Counted from the stretch's first letter, positions 8,040-17,486 are shown. The stretch: DNA of 64,000 nucleotides from Bifidobacterium margollesii (GCF_002860355.1 NZ_NMWU01000029.1:62001-126000), one strand, 5' to 3'. The notes: a model not told the origin generated them from the sequence alone. Program-made: numbers and translations.

Positions 8040-10571
8040 CTAGCGTGTTTTTGTTTCGCGTGTAATAATACGCCCGATTTTTGGGACGAGCCACACGCAT
8101 ACGGCGAAGATGGCGGATGCGATGAGGAGGGCCGCGCCGGTGGCGATCAGCGTGGTGCCGGTGGGGATGATCAGCGCGAAGAAGCCGGCCACGAAGGGGA
8201 TGAACATGCCGATGACGCCGCATGCCGCGAAGAAGGCCACGAGCGCTCCACGCCACGAGTTCAGGGGGCTGGCCACGCGGGAGAGCACGAAGACGCCCAT
8301 GAGGAACAGGATGATGGCGCTGGTGGCGCGCAGCGAGTCGAGGTCCGACTGCCGTGCGAGGTCCCATCCCATCACGCGGGGTACGATCCAGGCGCTGAGC
8401 AGTACCGACAGTCCGGTGGCTATGCCGCCGGGCAGCGCGAAGGCGACGACGCGCTTGAGGAACCCGGGGACGTAGCGGCGGGTGTTGGGCGCGAGCGCGA
8501 GGATGAATGCGGGGATTCCGATGGTGAGCGCGCCGACGTAGGTGATGTGTCTCGGCAGGTACGGATAGGGCATGGCGGTGAGCACCACGCCGAGGGAGAT
8601 GATGGCCGAATAGACGGTTTTGACGAGGAACAGGCTGGCGACGCGTTCCATGTTGGCCATGACCTGCCGTCCGCGGGCCACGACGTCGGGCAGATGGGAG
8701 AACTTCGAGTCAACGAGCACCACCTGCGCCACGGCCTTCGCCGCCGGGGCGGCGTTGCCCATGGCTATGCCGAGGTCGGCTTCCTTGAGGGCGAGCGTGT
8801 CGTTGACGCCGTCACCGGTCATGGCGACGGTGTGGTCACGCCGGTGCAGCGCCTGCACGATGGCCTTCTTCTGCTCGGGCAGCACGCGGCCGAGCACGTC
8901 GATCCGCTCCAAGGTATCGGCGAGTTCTTCGAGATCGTCCGGCAGATCCCGTGCGTCCATGTATCGCGGGGCGTCATTGCCGGTGAGTCGCACCTTGTCC
9001 GCGATGGCGGCCACGGTGCGAGGGTTGTCGCCTGAGATGATTCGACAGCGCACCCCCTGTTCGCGGAACCATGCGAGCGTTCGTTCGGCGTCCTCGCGGA
9101 TGTGTTCGGAGCAGACCACCAGAGCCACCGGTCTGGCCGAGGGAAGCAGACGCGGGTTTTCGGCGAATGTCTGCGCGGCGACGGCCGCTTCGTGACCGAT
9201 CTCGCATTTCGCCAGCAATACCACGCGACTGCCGGTCTCGGCGATGGCGTTCGCCCGTTCCAACGTCCCACGGTATTGTCCGTCAAGTCCGGCGAGCACC
9301 ACTTCCGGAGCCCCCATGTACCATGCGGTCATGCCCGACCCACCGGTGTGTTCGGCGCCACGCACGATCGCGCTCCATTTGCGGTCCGAGGAGAACGGGA
9401 TTCTGGCCGCGACCGGACGCTCGGAGAACCCCTTTCCCCCCAAACCGTCCAGAATGGCGGCGCCTGTGCCGTTTGGCTGGGCCTCATTGGCGAGATCGAA
9501 CAGGGCTTGCATCGCGTCACGCCGATCCTCGGAGTTCTCGGGAATATCGTCGAGCATGTCCACACGATCGAACATGATGCCGCCGCTGGTGATCGTGCCG
9601 GTCTTGTCCAGGTTCAGCGAGTCCACTCGGGCCAGTGTCTCGACGGATTCCAGTTCCTGCACCAGCGTGTTCTTCCGTGCGAGTCTCATGGCCGCCACCG
9701 CGAAGTTCAGCGAGGTGAGCAGCACCAGTCCCTCCGGGATCATGCCGACCACGCCGGCCACGGCGGAGACAACGGCTTGACGCCACTGCCCGGTGGCGAT
9801 GGCCGCGTCCCACCCGCCGACAGTACGCATCTGGGTCCATATCAGCAGCACACACAGCGGCACGACGAGGAACGTCATGAATTTGAGGATCCGATTGATG
9901 CCCTCATTGAGATCCGAATGGGTTTTCTTGTATACCTTCGCCTCCGCGGCGAGTTTGGCGGCGTAGCTGTGCTCTCCAACCGCCGTGACCCGGCCGATCG
10001 CCATGCCGGAAACCGCGGTGGCACCGGAATAGGCCTTGTCGCCCTTGGATTTTCGGACGGTTCTCGATTCGCCGGTGAGCATGGACTCGTCCAGCTCCAA
10101 CCCCCATGTGCGAAGAATCTCCAGATCGGCGGGCACCTGATCGCCGGCCCTGACCCACAGCAGATCGTCCTGCACGATCTGATCATGCGCGATCTCGACG
10201 TCATGCCCGTCCCTTCTGACCAGATATTTCGAGGCCATGAGGATCGACAGGCGGTCAAGCGTGCGTTTGGCCTTCAGCTCGGTGACGATGCCGATGCCGG
10301 TGTTGACGATGATCACGAAGCCGAACACCGAATCGCGCCATTGGCCGGTAAGCAGCACCATCACCATCGCCACGGCGATGATCGCGTTGAACAGCGTGAA
10401 CACGTTGGAGCGGAGTATCTGCCCGATCGACCGGGACGACTTGTCCCTGGTGATGTTGACCCTGCCCTGAGAGATTCGCTGCCGAACCTGGCTGGTCGTC
10501 AAACCACCGATTTCAAGCACGGGCATCAACGTCTGCTGATTCACCGGATACCGCCGCCTTTCCAGTTGCAT
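8040..10571 (-). CDS. P-type cation-transporting ATPase (CtpE-like)
   Basis: 843 residues. Visible motifs are TGES (residues ~166-169, actuator domain), GMIPEGLVLL in TM4 (~277-285), the phosphorylated Asp322 in LDKTGTITSG, and the hinge MTGDGVNDTLALKEADLGIAMG split across the P domain. There are ten predicted membrane segments. The PEGL ion-site motif and the overall architecture resemble mycobacterial CtpE, a calcium-linked P-type ATPase. Substrate assignment is inference. Start at 10571 lies 3 bp after the stop of the upstream lipoprotein gene, giving TGA-GGC-ATG. This suggests translational coupling. A second possible start is Met16. Confidence 0.9.
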   Translation of the reverse strand: MQLERRRYPVNQQTLMPVLEIGGLTTSQVRQRISQGRVNITRDKSSRSIGQILRSNVFTLFNAIIAVAMVMVLLTGQWRDSVFGFVIIVNTGIGIVTELKAKRTLDRLSILMASKYLVRRDGHDVEIAHDQIVQDDLLWVRAGDQVPADLEILRTWGLELDESMLTGESRTVRKSKGDKAYSGATAVSGMAIGRVTAVGEHSYAAKLAAEAKVYKKTHSDLNEGINRILKFMTFLVVPLCVLLIWTQMRTVGGWDAAIATGQWRQAVVSAVAGVVGMIPEGLVLLTSLNFAVAAMRLARKNTLVQELESVETLARVDSLNLDKTGTITSGGIMFDRVDMLDDIPENSEDRRDAMQALFDLANEAQPNGTGAAILDGLGGKGFSERPVAARIPFSSDRKWSAIVRGAEHTGGSGMTAWYMGAPEVVLAGLDGQYRGTLERANAIAETGSRVVLLAKCEIGHEAAVAAQTFAENPRLLPSARPVALVVCSEHIREDAERTLAWFREQGVRCRIISGDNPRTVAAIADKVRLTGNDAPRYMDARDLPDDLEELADTLERIDVLGRVLPEQKKAIVQALHRRDHTVAMTGDGVNDTLALKEADLGIAMGNAAPAAKAVAQVVLVDSKFSHLPDVVARGRQVMANMERVASLFLVKTVYSAIISLGVVLTAMPYPYLPRHITYVGALTIGIPAFILALAPNTRRYVPGFLKRVVAFALPGGIATGLSVLLSAWIVPRVMGWDLARQSDLDSLRATSAIILFLMGVFVLSRVASPLNSWRGALVAFFAACGVIGMFIPFVAGFFALIIPTGTTLIATGAALLIASAIFAVCVWLVPKIGRIITRETKTR

Positions 10572-10574
10572 GCC

Positions 10575-11201
10575 TCACCACTGGGGTACGAGGCGCACGT
10601 TCATGATCTTCTCATGCGGTGCGTCGTCCACGATGTCCGCCAGCGCATCCGCAATGTAGTATGTGTGTCCCACCGGTTCGCGTCCGATCGGCCGTGATTT
10701 CACCAGCAGGTTGAACCGGGCCGCGTACAGCGTCCGATCGTCCGGGGAGATCGCGCTGTTCGCAAGCACCACGGGAATTCCCGCCTGACGGGCTTCGGTC
10801 AGGGCCTCATCCCATCCGCTTGCCTTGTCGGCCATGATCACGATGACCTTCACGTCGCGTGCCAGCAGGTCGGCCATGGCTTTCTGCTGGCCGCCGGCAT
10901 CACCGTTCGACGCCATGAACACGGGATTGAGGTCCCCTTGGTTCATGGCGTCCACAAGCTGACGGTTGAGTTCGGCATTGTCCGGCTTCGAACTGCCGAT
11001 CACACCGACATACAGGTCATGCCGGTCCACCCCGTCGTGCGCCACGGCGTCCGCGGTCTCGGTGGTGTCCCCCACCGCCTTGCCCTGCGGTACGCAGCCG
11101 GCGAGAGGCATGATCAGTCCCGCCGCCAGCAGCATGGCCGCCGCGCGACTCCCCCACCGCATATCGCCTCGCCTGCCCGTCGTTCTCATAGTGCGGATCA
11201 C
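10575..11201 (-). CDS. Short periplasmic-binding-protein-like lipoprotein
   Basis: 208 residues. I choose the GTG start at 11201 because GGAGGA lies 8 nt upstream; an ATG at 11189 is also possible. A lipoprotein signal peptide ends in MPLAGC with the lipid-attached Cys at ~36. The mature part (LYVGVIGSSKPDNAELNRQL, then an Asn-Gly-Asp loop and KVIVIMADKASGWDEAL) looks like lobe 1 of a sugar-binding protein (Peripla_BP_4/LacI fold). The second lobe is essentially missing, since families of this type are usually over 300 residues. It sits directly upstream of the P-type ATPase, not next to an ABC transporter. Confidence 0.75.
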   Translation of the reverse strand: MIRTMRTTGRRGDMRWGSRAAAMLLAAGLIMPLAGCVPQGKAVGDTTETADAVAHDGVDRHDLYVGVIGSSKPDNAELNRQLVDAMNQGDLNPVFMASNGDAGGQQKAMADLLARDVKVIVIMADKASGWDEALTEARQAGIPVVLANSAISPDDRTLYAARFNLLVKSRPIGREPVGHTYYIADALADIVDDAPHEKIMNVRLVPQW

Positions 11202-11223
11202 GCCGACTTTCCTCCGAGAACCC

Positions 11224-12519
11224 TCAGCGAACGAAGAGGGCGATGGTTTCGACATGATGGGTGTTGGGATAGATGTCGTGGGCGTGGATGCGGGAAAGCG
11301 TGTACCCATGTTCCGTCAACGTGGCGGTGTCGCGGGCGAGACTCGCCGGATCGCAGGCCACGTAGACCACGGTTCGCGCGCCGGAATCGGCGATCTGCTC
11401 GCAGACTCGCTTTCTGGCTCCCGCACGGGGAGGGTCAAGCACCACCACGTCGGGATGGGCGAACCGTTTCGGCACGACCCGCAGGGTTTTCGCCACATCA
11501 CCGGTACGGGCGTCCACATTGTCCAGACCGGCTCGTCCCAGATTACGGTGCGCGTTGTGCACGGCTTCCTTGGCCCCTTCGACGCTGAGCACCCGAACGC
11601 CGTCGGCCACCATCGAGGCCAGCGGCAGGGTGAACAGTCCGGAGCCGGAATAGAGATCCCATAGCACGGCGTGCCTTTTGCCGTCCACCGCACGACGAAC
11701 CGTCTCGGTCACCGCATTGGCCAGCACGTTCGGCGCCTCGCGATGCATCTGCCAGAATCCCGCGGCGTCCACGGTGTAGACGAAGTCATGGGGGGAGCCG
11801 GCTTCGTCGTTGATGACGACGTGTTCGGTGAGCAGCCGGGAGCCGGATCGCAGTTCGCCGCCGACCAGCACGGCATAATCATCAACGGAGTCGTCGGACT
11901 TCCCCGACCCTCCCGCCGTCGTACGCGGCTGCGGCACGGCGATGCGGATCTGCGCCCCGGATTCGAACCCGCCTTCCCATACATGCTCCCTTCCGGCAAG
12001 GTCGTTAAGCGTATCGGTGGCGAGCGGCATGGAGTCCAGCGGCACGCGCACATGCGTGCCGCGCCGCCGCATGGAGGGGCGGCCCTCATCGTCGGCGATC
12101 ATCTCGATGCGCGTGCGCCATCCGAGACCGTGCCGCTCCTCGTCTCCGGGTACACCGGAGACCGGCACTTCGACGTCGACATGGCCGAGACGCCGCATCT
12201 GCTCGCTCACCGTGGCCGATTTCCAAGCTCGCTGGCCGGATACCGACACATGGATCAGGTCGGCCCCGCCGACGCCTCCGCCGAAGGCCAGAGGTCCTGC
12301 GAGCGGCCATGCCGGTTCGACACGATCTTCACTGGATTCGATCACCTCCGTCACCTCTCCGGTCCAGAACCGGTCGTCGCGGTCGTGGGGCTCGTCGAGT
12401 TCGATGGCCACCAGTTCGCCCGGCAACGCGAATCGGACGAACACCACACGCCCGTCGATATGGGCCACGCAACGGCCCTGATCGGCGTAGCGTTCGATAC
12501 GGACTTGATGAGCGGTCAT
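11224..12519 (-). CDS. TrmA/RumA-family RNA (uracil-5-)-methyltransferase
   Basis: 431 residues. An N-terminal TRAM-like beta-barrel (residues 1-60, RIERYADQGRCVAHIDGRVV) precedes a SAM methyltransferase domain. LYSGSGLFTLPLA is the SAM site, VVLDPPRAGARK is motif IV, the nucleophilic Cys is in YVACDPASLARD and the general base Glu is in HHVETIALF. It methylates U to m5U in 23S rRNA or tRNA; which site is not decidable here. The four iron-sulfur cysteines of RumA are absent: the matching stretch reads PLAFGGGVGGADLIHV. ATG 12519 follows AAAGGAAC. Confidence 0.88.
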   Translation of the reverse strand: MTAHQVRIERYADQGRCVAHIDGRVVFVRFALPGELVAIELDEPHDRDDRFWTGEVTEVIESSEDRVEPAWPLAGPLAFGGGVGGADLIHVSVSGQRAWKSATVSEQMRRLGHVDVEVPVSGVPGDEERHGLGWRTRIEMIADDEGRPSMRRRGTHVRVPLDSMPLATDTLNDLAGREHVWEGGFESGAQIRIAVPQPRTTAGGSGKSDDSVDDYAVLVGGELRSGSRLLTEHVVINDEAGSPHDFVYTVDAAGFWQMHREAPNVLANAVTETVRRAVDGKRHAVLWDLYSGSGLFTLPLASMVADGVRVLSVEGAKEAVHNAHRNLGRAGLDNVDARTGDVAKTLRVVPKRFAHPDVVVLDPPRAGARKRVCEQIADSGARTVVYVACDPASLARDTATLTEHGYTLSRIHAHDIYPNTHHVETIALFVR

Positions 12520-12546
12520 GGGTTCCTTTCGTTCACGGTTTGCGAT

Positions 12547-13323
12547 TCACTGCTCGCGATTCGCGGTTCGGATGATCTCCTCTTCGGCATGTCGCCGTTC
12601 ATCGAGACGGTGTCGGTGCAGCGGGGTGGCGATGATCAGCCAGGAGATCCAGATGGCAAGAGCGAACAGCGGCACACCCATGATGAGTCGGGCCGTACCG
12701 AGCCAGCCGACGTGGTTGGTCAGATACATCGGGATCTGGATGCCCAGGCGCAGGGCGAACACCCCGATCCACAGACCGCTGACGATCATATACGCCTTCA
12801 GCAGCGGCTCGTCTCCCCGCCACGCGCCCAGCCATTTACGGAAATGCTCGGTCACGGGATTGCGGATGAACTCCACCAGCACGCCGATGCCCGGAATCCG
12901 GGCGAGCAGCGACACGGCAAGCACGATGATCCAGAACGAGTTGATGAGGAAGCCGGGCAGATAGTAGTTGCGCGCATCGTGACTGAGCCACGCCCAGACG
13001 AGACATATGCCCACGGCGAGCACGCCGGTGAGCGCTCCAAGCACCGACTGGCGTTGAAGCAGTCTCGCCGCCACCTGCACCACGGCGATCACCGCCGAAA
13101 CGATCACCGTCAGATGCAGGTCACGCGTGGCGACGAACAACACCACGAACACCACGCCGGGCAGCATGGATTCGATCACGCCGCGAGGTCCGCCGATCGC
13201 GTCGATGACGGAGAAGTCGTCGTTGGCGAGCGAGGCCATGCCGCTGCGTTTCGCACTGCCGCCAACGGATTGTTCGCCGGTCTCGGGCAGATCGTCCATC
13301 TTCGGTTCGTTCGCTGACATCAT
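12547..13323 (-). CDS. DUF3159 integral membrane protein
   Basis: 258 residues. After a ~45-residue polar N-terminus come about six hydrophobic segments. The ends are charged (HRHRLDERRHAEEE at the C-terminus). The pattern VIDAIGGPRGVIESMLPGVV and the GFLINSFW loop fit the actinobacterial DUF3159 family. The function is unknown. In actinobacteria it is commonly found beside a DUF3710 gene, as here (22 bp away). Confidence 0.85.
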   Translation of the reverse strand: MMSANEPKMDDLPETGEQSVGGSAKRSGMASLANDDFSVIDAIGGPRGVIESMLPGVVFVVLFVATRDLHLTVIVSAVIAVVQVAARLLQRQSVLGALTGVLAVGICLVWAWLSHDARNYYLPGFLINSFWIIVLAVSLLARIPGIGVLVEFIRNPVTEHFRKWLGAWRGDEPLLKAYMIVSGLWIGVFALRLGIQIPMYLTNHVGWLGTARLIMGVPLFALAIWISWLIIATPLHRHRLDERRHAEEEIIRTANREQ

Positions 13324-13344
13324 CGATGTTCCGTCGCCGACCGA

Positions 13345-14169
13345 TCAGCGCATTTCCGAGAACAGCGGCCCCCGCTGCAGCGTAGTCTGCTGCTCCACCT
13401 GATGCACGGGGGTGAGCGGGCCGTCCGGCTTTCCAGGGATCTCGGTCTTCTTCTCGTTCTCCTTGGCGGCCTCGGCCTCGGCCAGCCGCTTGCGTTCGGA
13501 AGGGCTGACCGGCGGGTGCATGGGAATCATGTCACGGGGGGCGAGCGGCTCCTCGCCTCTTTCCACCACCACGTCGGCGAAATACCGGTCGAGAATGCGT
13601 TTCTCCTCGCCTTCCTTGGCCGCCGGTCCGGAGAAGATGCCGCGCAGCATCCAACGCGGACCATCCACGCCGACGATGCGGGTGTCCAGCGTCTTCTCGC
13701 CCACCTTCACCGGCAGGATCAGTTCCTTGCCGAACACGCCGTCGACTTCCCGGGCCCCCTTGTTGGCTTCGAGCAGATCGGAGCGGACGTCATCCCACAG
13801 ACCGAACGACTTCGGCGCCGCGAACGCCTCCATCTCCAGACTGGAATCGCCCAGCGTGATCGTGGCGCCCAGCACCTGTCCGCTCTGACGGTTGGCCTTG
13901 AGTCGCAGTTCGATGTTCTGCAGGAACGGCAGGAACAGCGAGCCGATGTCGAGATAGTCGTCGTAGTCGGGAACGTTCTCATCGTCCACGTCCCACGGGC
14001 CCTGATTCTCGCCTCGCTCCCCTTCGCCCGGCGCGACCGTCCGAGGATGGTCGGCCTTGGATTCGTCGGACGTCGTCGTCTCGTCGGCGTTCTTCGCGGC
14101 TTCGTCCGCGACGTCGGCTTTGGCCTCGTCCTCCTGATGCTTCTTCCTGCCGAATCCGAACAGTCCCAT
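13345..14169 (-). CDS. DUF3710 family protein
   Basis: 274 residues, soluble. A Lys/Glu/Asp-rich N-terminus (about 1-55) leads to the conserved DUF3710 core beginning DYDDYLDIGSLFLP, with a WDDVRSDLLEAN helix and an RIVGVDGPRWMLRGIFSG block. The C-terminus is Lys/Glu-rich. ATG 14169 is preferred over 14181 because GAGGAACG lies just upstream of it. Together with the DUF3159 gene it forms a conserved actinobacterial pair of unknown role. Confidence 0.88.
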   Translation of the reverse strand: MGLFGFGRKKHQEDEAKADVADEAAKNADETTTSDESKADHPRTVAPGEGERGENQGPWDVDDENVPDYDDYLDIGSLFLPFLQNIELRLKANRQSGQVLGATITLGDSSLEMEAFAAPKSFGLWDDVRSDLLEANKGAREVDGVFGKELILPVKVGEKTLDTRIVGVDGPRWMLRGIFSGPAAKEGEEKRILDRYFADVVVERGEEPLAPRDMIPMHPPVSPSERKRLAEAEAAKENEKKTEIPGKPDGPLTPVHQVEQQTTLQRGPLFSEMR

Positions 14170-14274
14170 ATCGTTCCTCATTTCCGTGCGATGGCAATCG
14201 TGATAAGCCTAACACCTGCCTTGCGCACCTGTCGTGGAAACCGCCACCATCGCAGTCGCACCGCAACAGTACCG

Positions 14275-15132
14275 TCACACGTCGTAGTCGATGGTGAGAG
14301 GAGCATGGTCGGACCACCGCAGATCGTAGGTGGGTGCCTTGTCGATCATGAAACCGCGTGCCGTCTCGGCCAGCTCGGGTGTGGCGAACTGGTAGTCGAG
14401 TCGCCAACCGACGTTGTTGTCGAACGCGCGTCCCCGCTGGCTCCACCAGGTGTACGGCCCCTGAATGTCTCCGGCCAGATCGCGCATCACATCGACGAAC
14501 TCGTATTCGTCGAGCCATCGGTCGACGTAGGCCCGTTCGGCGGGCAGGAATCCCGCATGCTTCACGTTCCCCTTGGCGTTCTTGATGTCGAGCGGGGTGT
14601 GCGCGATGTTGAAGTCCCCGCACAGCACGGCCTGACGTCCGCCCCGCGCGGCCTCGTCGCGCAGCTGACCGAGCCGGACGAGCATCGTGTCGAGGAAGCG
14701 ATACTTCTGCGCCATCTTCACCTCGTCGTCGGCGTTGCCGGCATGCACGTACACGCTGGCGACGGTGATCTCGTATCCCTGCGGGGTCTTCACGTCGGCT
14801 TCGATCCAGCGTCCGGAATCGACGTCCTCGCTAAGCCCCGGAAGCCCATATCGAGTGGCCACCACGGGCAGCGAGGAGATCAGTCCCACGCCGGCTCTCC
14901 CCTTGACCCGGCACACCTCGTTCATCCGGAAAAGATCGTCGGCGTCGGACACCGCCCCGCTCTCGGCATAACGGCGAGCGAAATCGCCCAGGATTCCGTC
15001 GATGTCGGGCTGGGGCGCACGCACCTCCTGCATGCACCATACGTTCGGGGTATGGGCGCTCACCCAATCGCCCACGTTCTTGCGGTTCGCCGCACGAATG
15101 CCATTGAGATTCGAAGTCGTGATGCTGATCAT
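14275..15132 (-). CDS. xth: Exodeoxyribonuclease III / AP endonuclease
   Basis: 285 residues, EEP (Mg-dependent) nuclease fold. It cleaves DNA 5' of abasic sites and removes 3' blocking groups in base excision repair. Motifs in order: SNLNGIRAA, CMQEVRAP (metal Glu), YVHAG, LCGDFNIAHTPLD (Asp/Asn pair), RLDYQFATPEL and the catalytic WSDHAPLTI. ATG 15132 begins MISITTSNLNG, the natural start of the family. The longer frame to 15240 encodes an atypical Arg/Gly-rich lead. The ribosome-binding site is weak. Confidence 0.92.
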   Translation of the reverse strand: MISITTSNLNGIRAANRKNVGDWVSAHTPNVWCMQEVRAPQPDIDGILGDFARRYAESGAVSDADDLFRMNEVCRVKGRAGVGLISSLPVVATRYGLPGLSEDVDSGRWIEADVKTPQGYEITVASVYVHAGNADDEVKMAQKYRFLDTMLVRLGQLRDEAARGGRQAVLCGDFNIAHTPLDIKNAKGNVKHAGFLPAERAYVDRWLDEYEFVDVMRDLAGDIQGPYTWWSQRGRAFDNNVGWRLDYQFATPELAETARGFMIDKAPTYDLRWSDHAPLTIDYDV

Positions 15133-15257
15133 GAGCCCGAGTCTAACCCGCCCGCGGGTCAATGCCGCGGTCGGTCCGCGATCGGCCCACCGTGAGCCCA
15201 CGATGGTGAGCCCACGGTGGTCGGACCACAACCGATGCATGCCGGCGCGCCCCGATC

Positions 15258-16289
15258 CTATGCGCGGGGAAAGGCCTGATTGTATCGTCCGATGAGTTGT
15301 TCGATCGAAACATGCGTGTACCGCTGCGTGGTCTGCAGCGAAGAGTGGCCGAGCATCTCCTGCACCTCGCGCAGATCGGCGCCGCCGTCCAGCATGTGGG
15401 TGGCCGCCGAATGCCGCAGGGCATGCGGACCGATGTCGGGAACGCCTGCACGCGCGGCCGCACGATGCACGATCTGTCTGGCGATACGCTGATTGAGCCG
15501 TCCGCCCCGAGCCCCGAGGAACACCGCCTCCGCATCGGCCTGCCGACTCACGGCACGCCGTACGATCATCGGGCGTCCTTCATCCATCCATGCGGCGAGC
15601 GCCTTGGCGGCCGGACCTCCGAACGGCACCACGCGCTGCTTGTCACCCTTGCCCGTCACCCTCACCGTGCGTGAGGAGAAATCCACGTCATGCCCATTCA
15701 TCGACACCAGTTCGGCCACGCGGATTCCGGTGGCGTACAGCATTTCCACGATGGCGGCGTCCCGCAGGGCCATCGCATGATCCATGTCATCGCGAGCACC
15801 GTCATCATGAGCACCGTCATCGCGAGCACCGTCATCGCGAGCACCGTCATCGCAGCGTCTCCCGTCGTCGGACTCCTGTTGGGCCGGCCCCCGAGCGTGA
15901 CCTTCCGCCGCCAGATCCACCGTCTCCATCAGCCGCCCGGCCTGCTGTTCGCTGAGCACGACCGGAAGCCTGATCGGTATCTTCGGGGTCTTCAGCACCG
16001 ACGCCGGATCCGCGTCGATCACCCCATGTTCGGCCAGATAGGCGAAGAACGAACGAATCGACACCACCTTGCGCGCCATCGACGATCTGGAGTGCGATCG
16101 TGATTCCACGGCCATCCACGCGCGCAGATCGTCGAGACCCACATCCCGCAGTCGCGTCACGCCCCGCTCGCCGAGGTCGTGCAGGCATTCCGCCACATCG
16201 CTCCCATAGGCCTTCACGGTGTTCTCGCTCAGCCCGCGATTCACCCGCAGATACCGAAGGAATCCATCGAATTCAGCTTGCCCGTCCAT
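15258..16289 (-). CDS. xerC: Tyrosine recombinase XerC
   Basis: 343 residues. XerC/XerD resolve chromosome dimers at dif during division. A core-binding domain (SENTVKAYGSDVAECL) is followed by the catalytic domain with Arg in YATGIRVAEL, the H-x-x-R block HALRHSAATHM, GHSSLQTTQRYTHV and its nucleophilic Tyr. Between the domains (about residues 143-168) is a DDGAR-type pentapeptide repeat encoded by 15-bp tandem repeats, not normal for the family. ATG 16289 follows AAAGGAGGG and is preferred to 16316. I call it XerC because a better XerD candidate lies at 31889-32812 beside parA-scpAB. Confidence 0.85.
   Translation of the reverse strand: MDGQAEFDGFLRYLRVNRGLSENTVKAYGSDVAECLHDLGERGVTRLRDVGLDDLRAWMAVESRSHSRSSMARKVVSIRSFFAYLAEHGVIDADPASVLKTPKIPIRLPVVLSEQQAGRLMETVDLAAEGHARGPAQQESDDGRRCDDGARDDGARDDGAHDDGARDDMDHAMALRDAAIVEMLYATGIRVAELVSMNGHDVDFSSRTVRVTGKGDKQRVVPFGGPAAKALAAWMDEGRPMIVRRAVSRQADAEAVFLGARGGRLNQRIARQIVHRAAARAGVPDIGPHALRHSAATHMLDGGADLREVQEMLGHSSLQTTQRYTHVSIEQLIGRYNQAFPRA
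15786..15853. repeat. 15-bp tandem repeat inside xerC
   Basis: Four full units, GTCATCGCGAGCACC with the second as GTCATCATGAGCACC, run from 15786 to 15845, and a partial unit reaches 15853. The length is a multiple of three, so unit gain or loss keeps the frame. It encodes the Asp-Asp-Gly-Ala-Arg/His linker of the recombinase. Confidence 0.95.
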
Positions 16290-16378
16290 AGCCGGTCCCT
16301 CCTTTCCCGCGACCATACCGTCGTCGATACGCCGAATCTTAGTCGTGTCGAGGTACGCGGTGGTCTACCGTATGAGTG

Positions 16379-17455
16379 ATGAGTATGAACAACGCAATCG
16401 CCGAACACGCCGGACGCTCCGATGAGGGGCAGCGCATCACGATCACCTTCGTCATCCCCTCGTACAACGTGGAGGATTATCTGGGCCGATGTCTTTCCTC
16501 GCTGCTGATCGAACAACGTCTCGATGACGTGGAGATCATCATCGTCAACGACGGATCCACCGACGGAACGCTGAGACTGGCCAACGAGTATGCGGCACGG
16601 TATCCGCAGATCCGCGTGATCGATCAGGAGAACAAGGGTCATGGCGGCGCCGTGAACACCGGGGTGGCGAACGCCCGCGGCATGTACGTGAAGGTGGTGG
16701 ATTCCGACGACTGGCTCGATCAAGTGGCCCTGCACAACGTGCTGGAGGAGCTGCGCCGGCAGGCCGCCTCCCCCGCCCCCGTGGATCTGCTGATCACCAA
16801 CTACACCTACGAGAAGCAGGGCAAGCGCATCAAGCAGACGATCCGATACGCCAGCGTGATCACGCCGAACAGGGTGATCGGCTGGAATGAGGTGAAGCGG
16901 TTCCGCCCCGATCAGAACCTGCTGATGCATTCGCTCACCTACCGTACGAGGATCCTGCGCGACAAGGCACGACTCGAACTGCCGGAGCACACGTTCTACG
17001 TGGACAACATCTACGCCTACGCGCCGCTGCCGCAGGTGCGAACGCTGATGTATCTCGACGAGGATCTGTACCGCTACTTCATCGGCCGCGAGGGCCAGTC
17101 GGTGCAGAAGGACACCATGATCCGTCGTATCGACCAGCTGATCCGCGTGGTACGGCTGATGATTCTGGCGACCCCCTCGCGAGACTCGGTGCCCGAAGGG
17201 CTGTATCGCTATATGATCCACTATCTGACCATCAACATGGGCATCGATTCGGCGTTCATGGTGCTGTCGAAGAATAGGGAGAACTATCGCCGCAAGGACG
17301 AGCTGTGGCGGTATCTGGACGATCACGCACCCGAGGCGGGGCAGGCGGTGAGGCACACGCTGATCGGCTCACTGCTCACCGTCCCGGGGCCGGTCGGGCG
17401 CTGGCTGATCCGCGTGGGATACTGGTTCGCCCACAACGTGTTCGGAGTGAACTGA
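16379..17455 (+). CDS. Family 2 glycosyltransferase
   Basis: About 358 residues. A GT-A fold is seen from TFVIPSYNVEDYLGRCL, the nucleotide-binding VEIIIVNDGSTDGT, the GHGGAVNTG loop and the DxD-like metal site VDSDDWLD. The C-terminal half (QSVQKDTMIRRIDQL onward) is helical with a hydrophobic tail. It transfers a sugar from an activated donor to a cell-envelope or exopolysaccharide acceptor; donor and acceptor cannot be read from sequence. The start is unsure: GTG 16376, ATG 16379 and ATG 16385 are in frame, and none has a strong ribosome-binding site. No other polysaccharide genes are adjacent. Confidence 0.85.
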   Translation: MSMNNAIAEHAGRSDEGQRITITFVIPSYNVEDYLGRCLSSLLIEQRLDDVEIIIVNDGSTDGTLRLANEYAARYPQIRVIDQENKGHGGAVNTGVANARGMYVKVVDSDDWLDQVALHNVLEELRRQAASPAPVDLLITNYTYEKQGKRIKQTIRYASVITPNRVIGWNEVKRFRPDQNLLMHSLTYRTRILRDKARLELPEHTFYVDNIYAYAPLPQVRTLMYLDEDLYRYFIGREGQSVQKDTMIRRIDQLIRVVRLMILATPSRDSVPEGLYRYMIHYLTINMGIDSAFMVLSKNRENYRRKDELWRYLDDHAPEAGQAVRHTLIGSLLTVPGPVGRWLIRVGYWFAHNVFGVN

Positions 17456-17486
17456 ACAGAACCGAGCATTGGAAACGCCCGGCGCA

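Noticed and set aside
5172-9035. Very long open frame on the plus strand opposite aconitase and the P-type ATPase
   Set aside because: It lies exactly opposite two well-conserved genes, gives Val/Gly/Asp-rich low-complexity protein without family motifs, and results from GC-rich third positions.
15786-15853. Regular repeats as a CRISPR array
   Set aside because: Units are 15 bp, directly tandem without spacers, and in frame within xerC.
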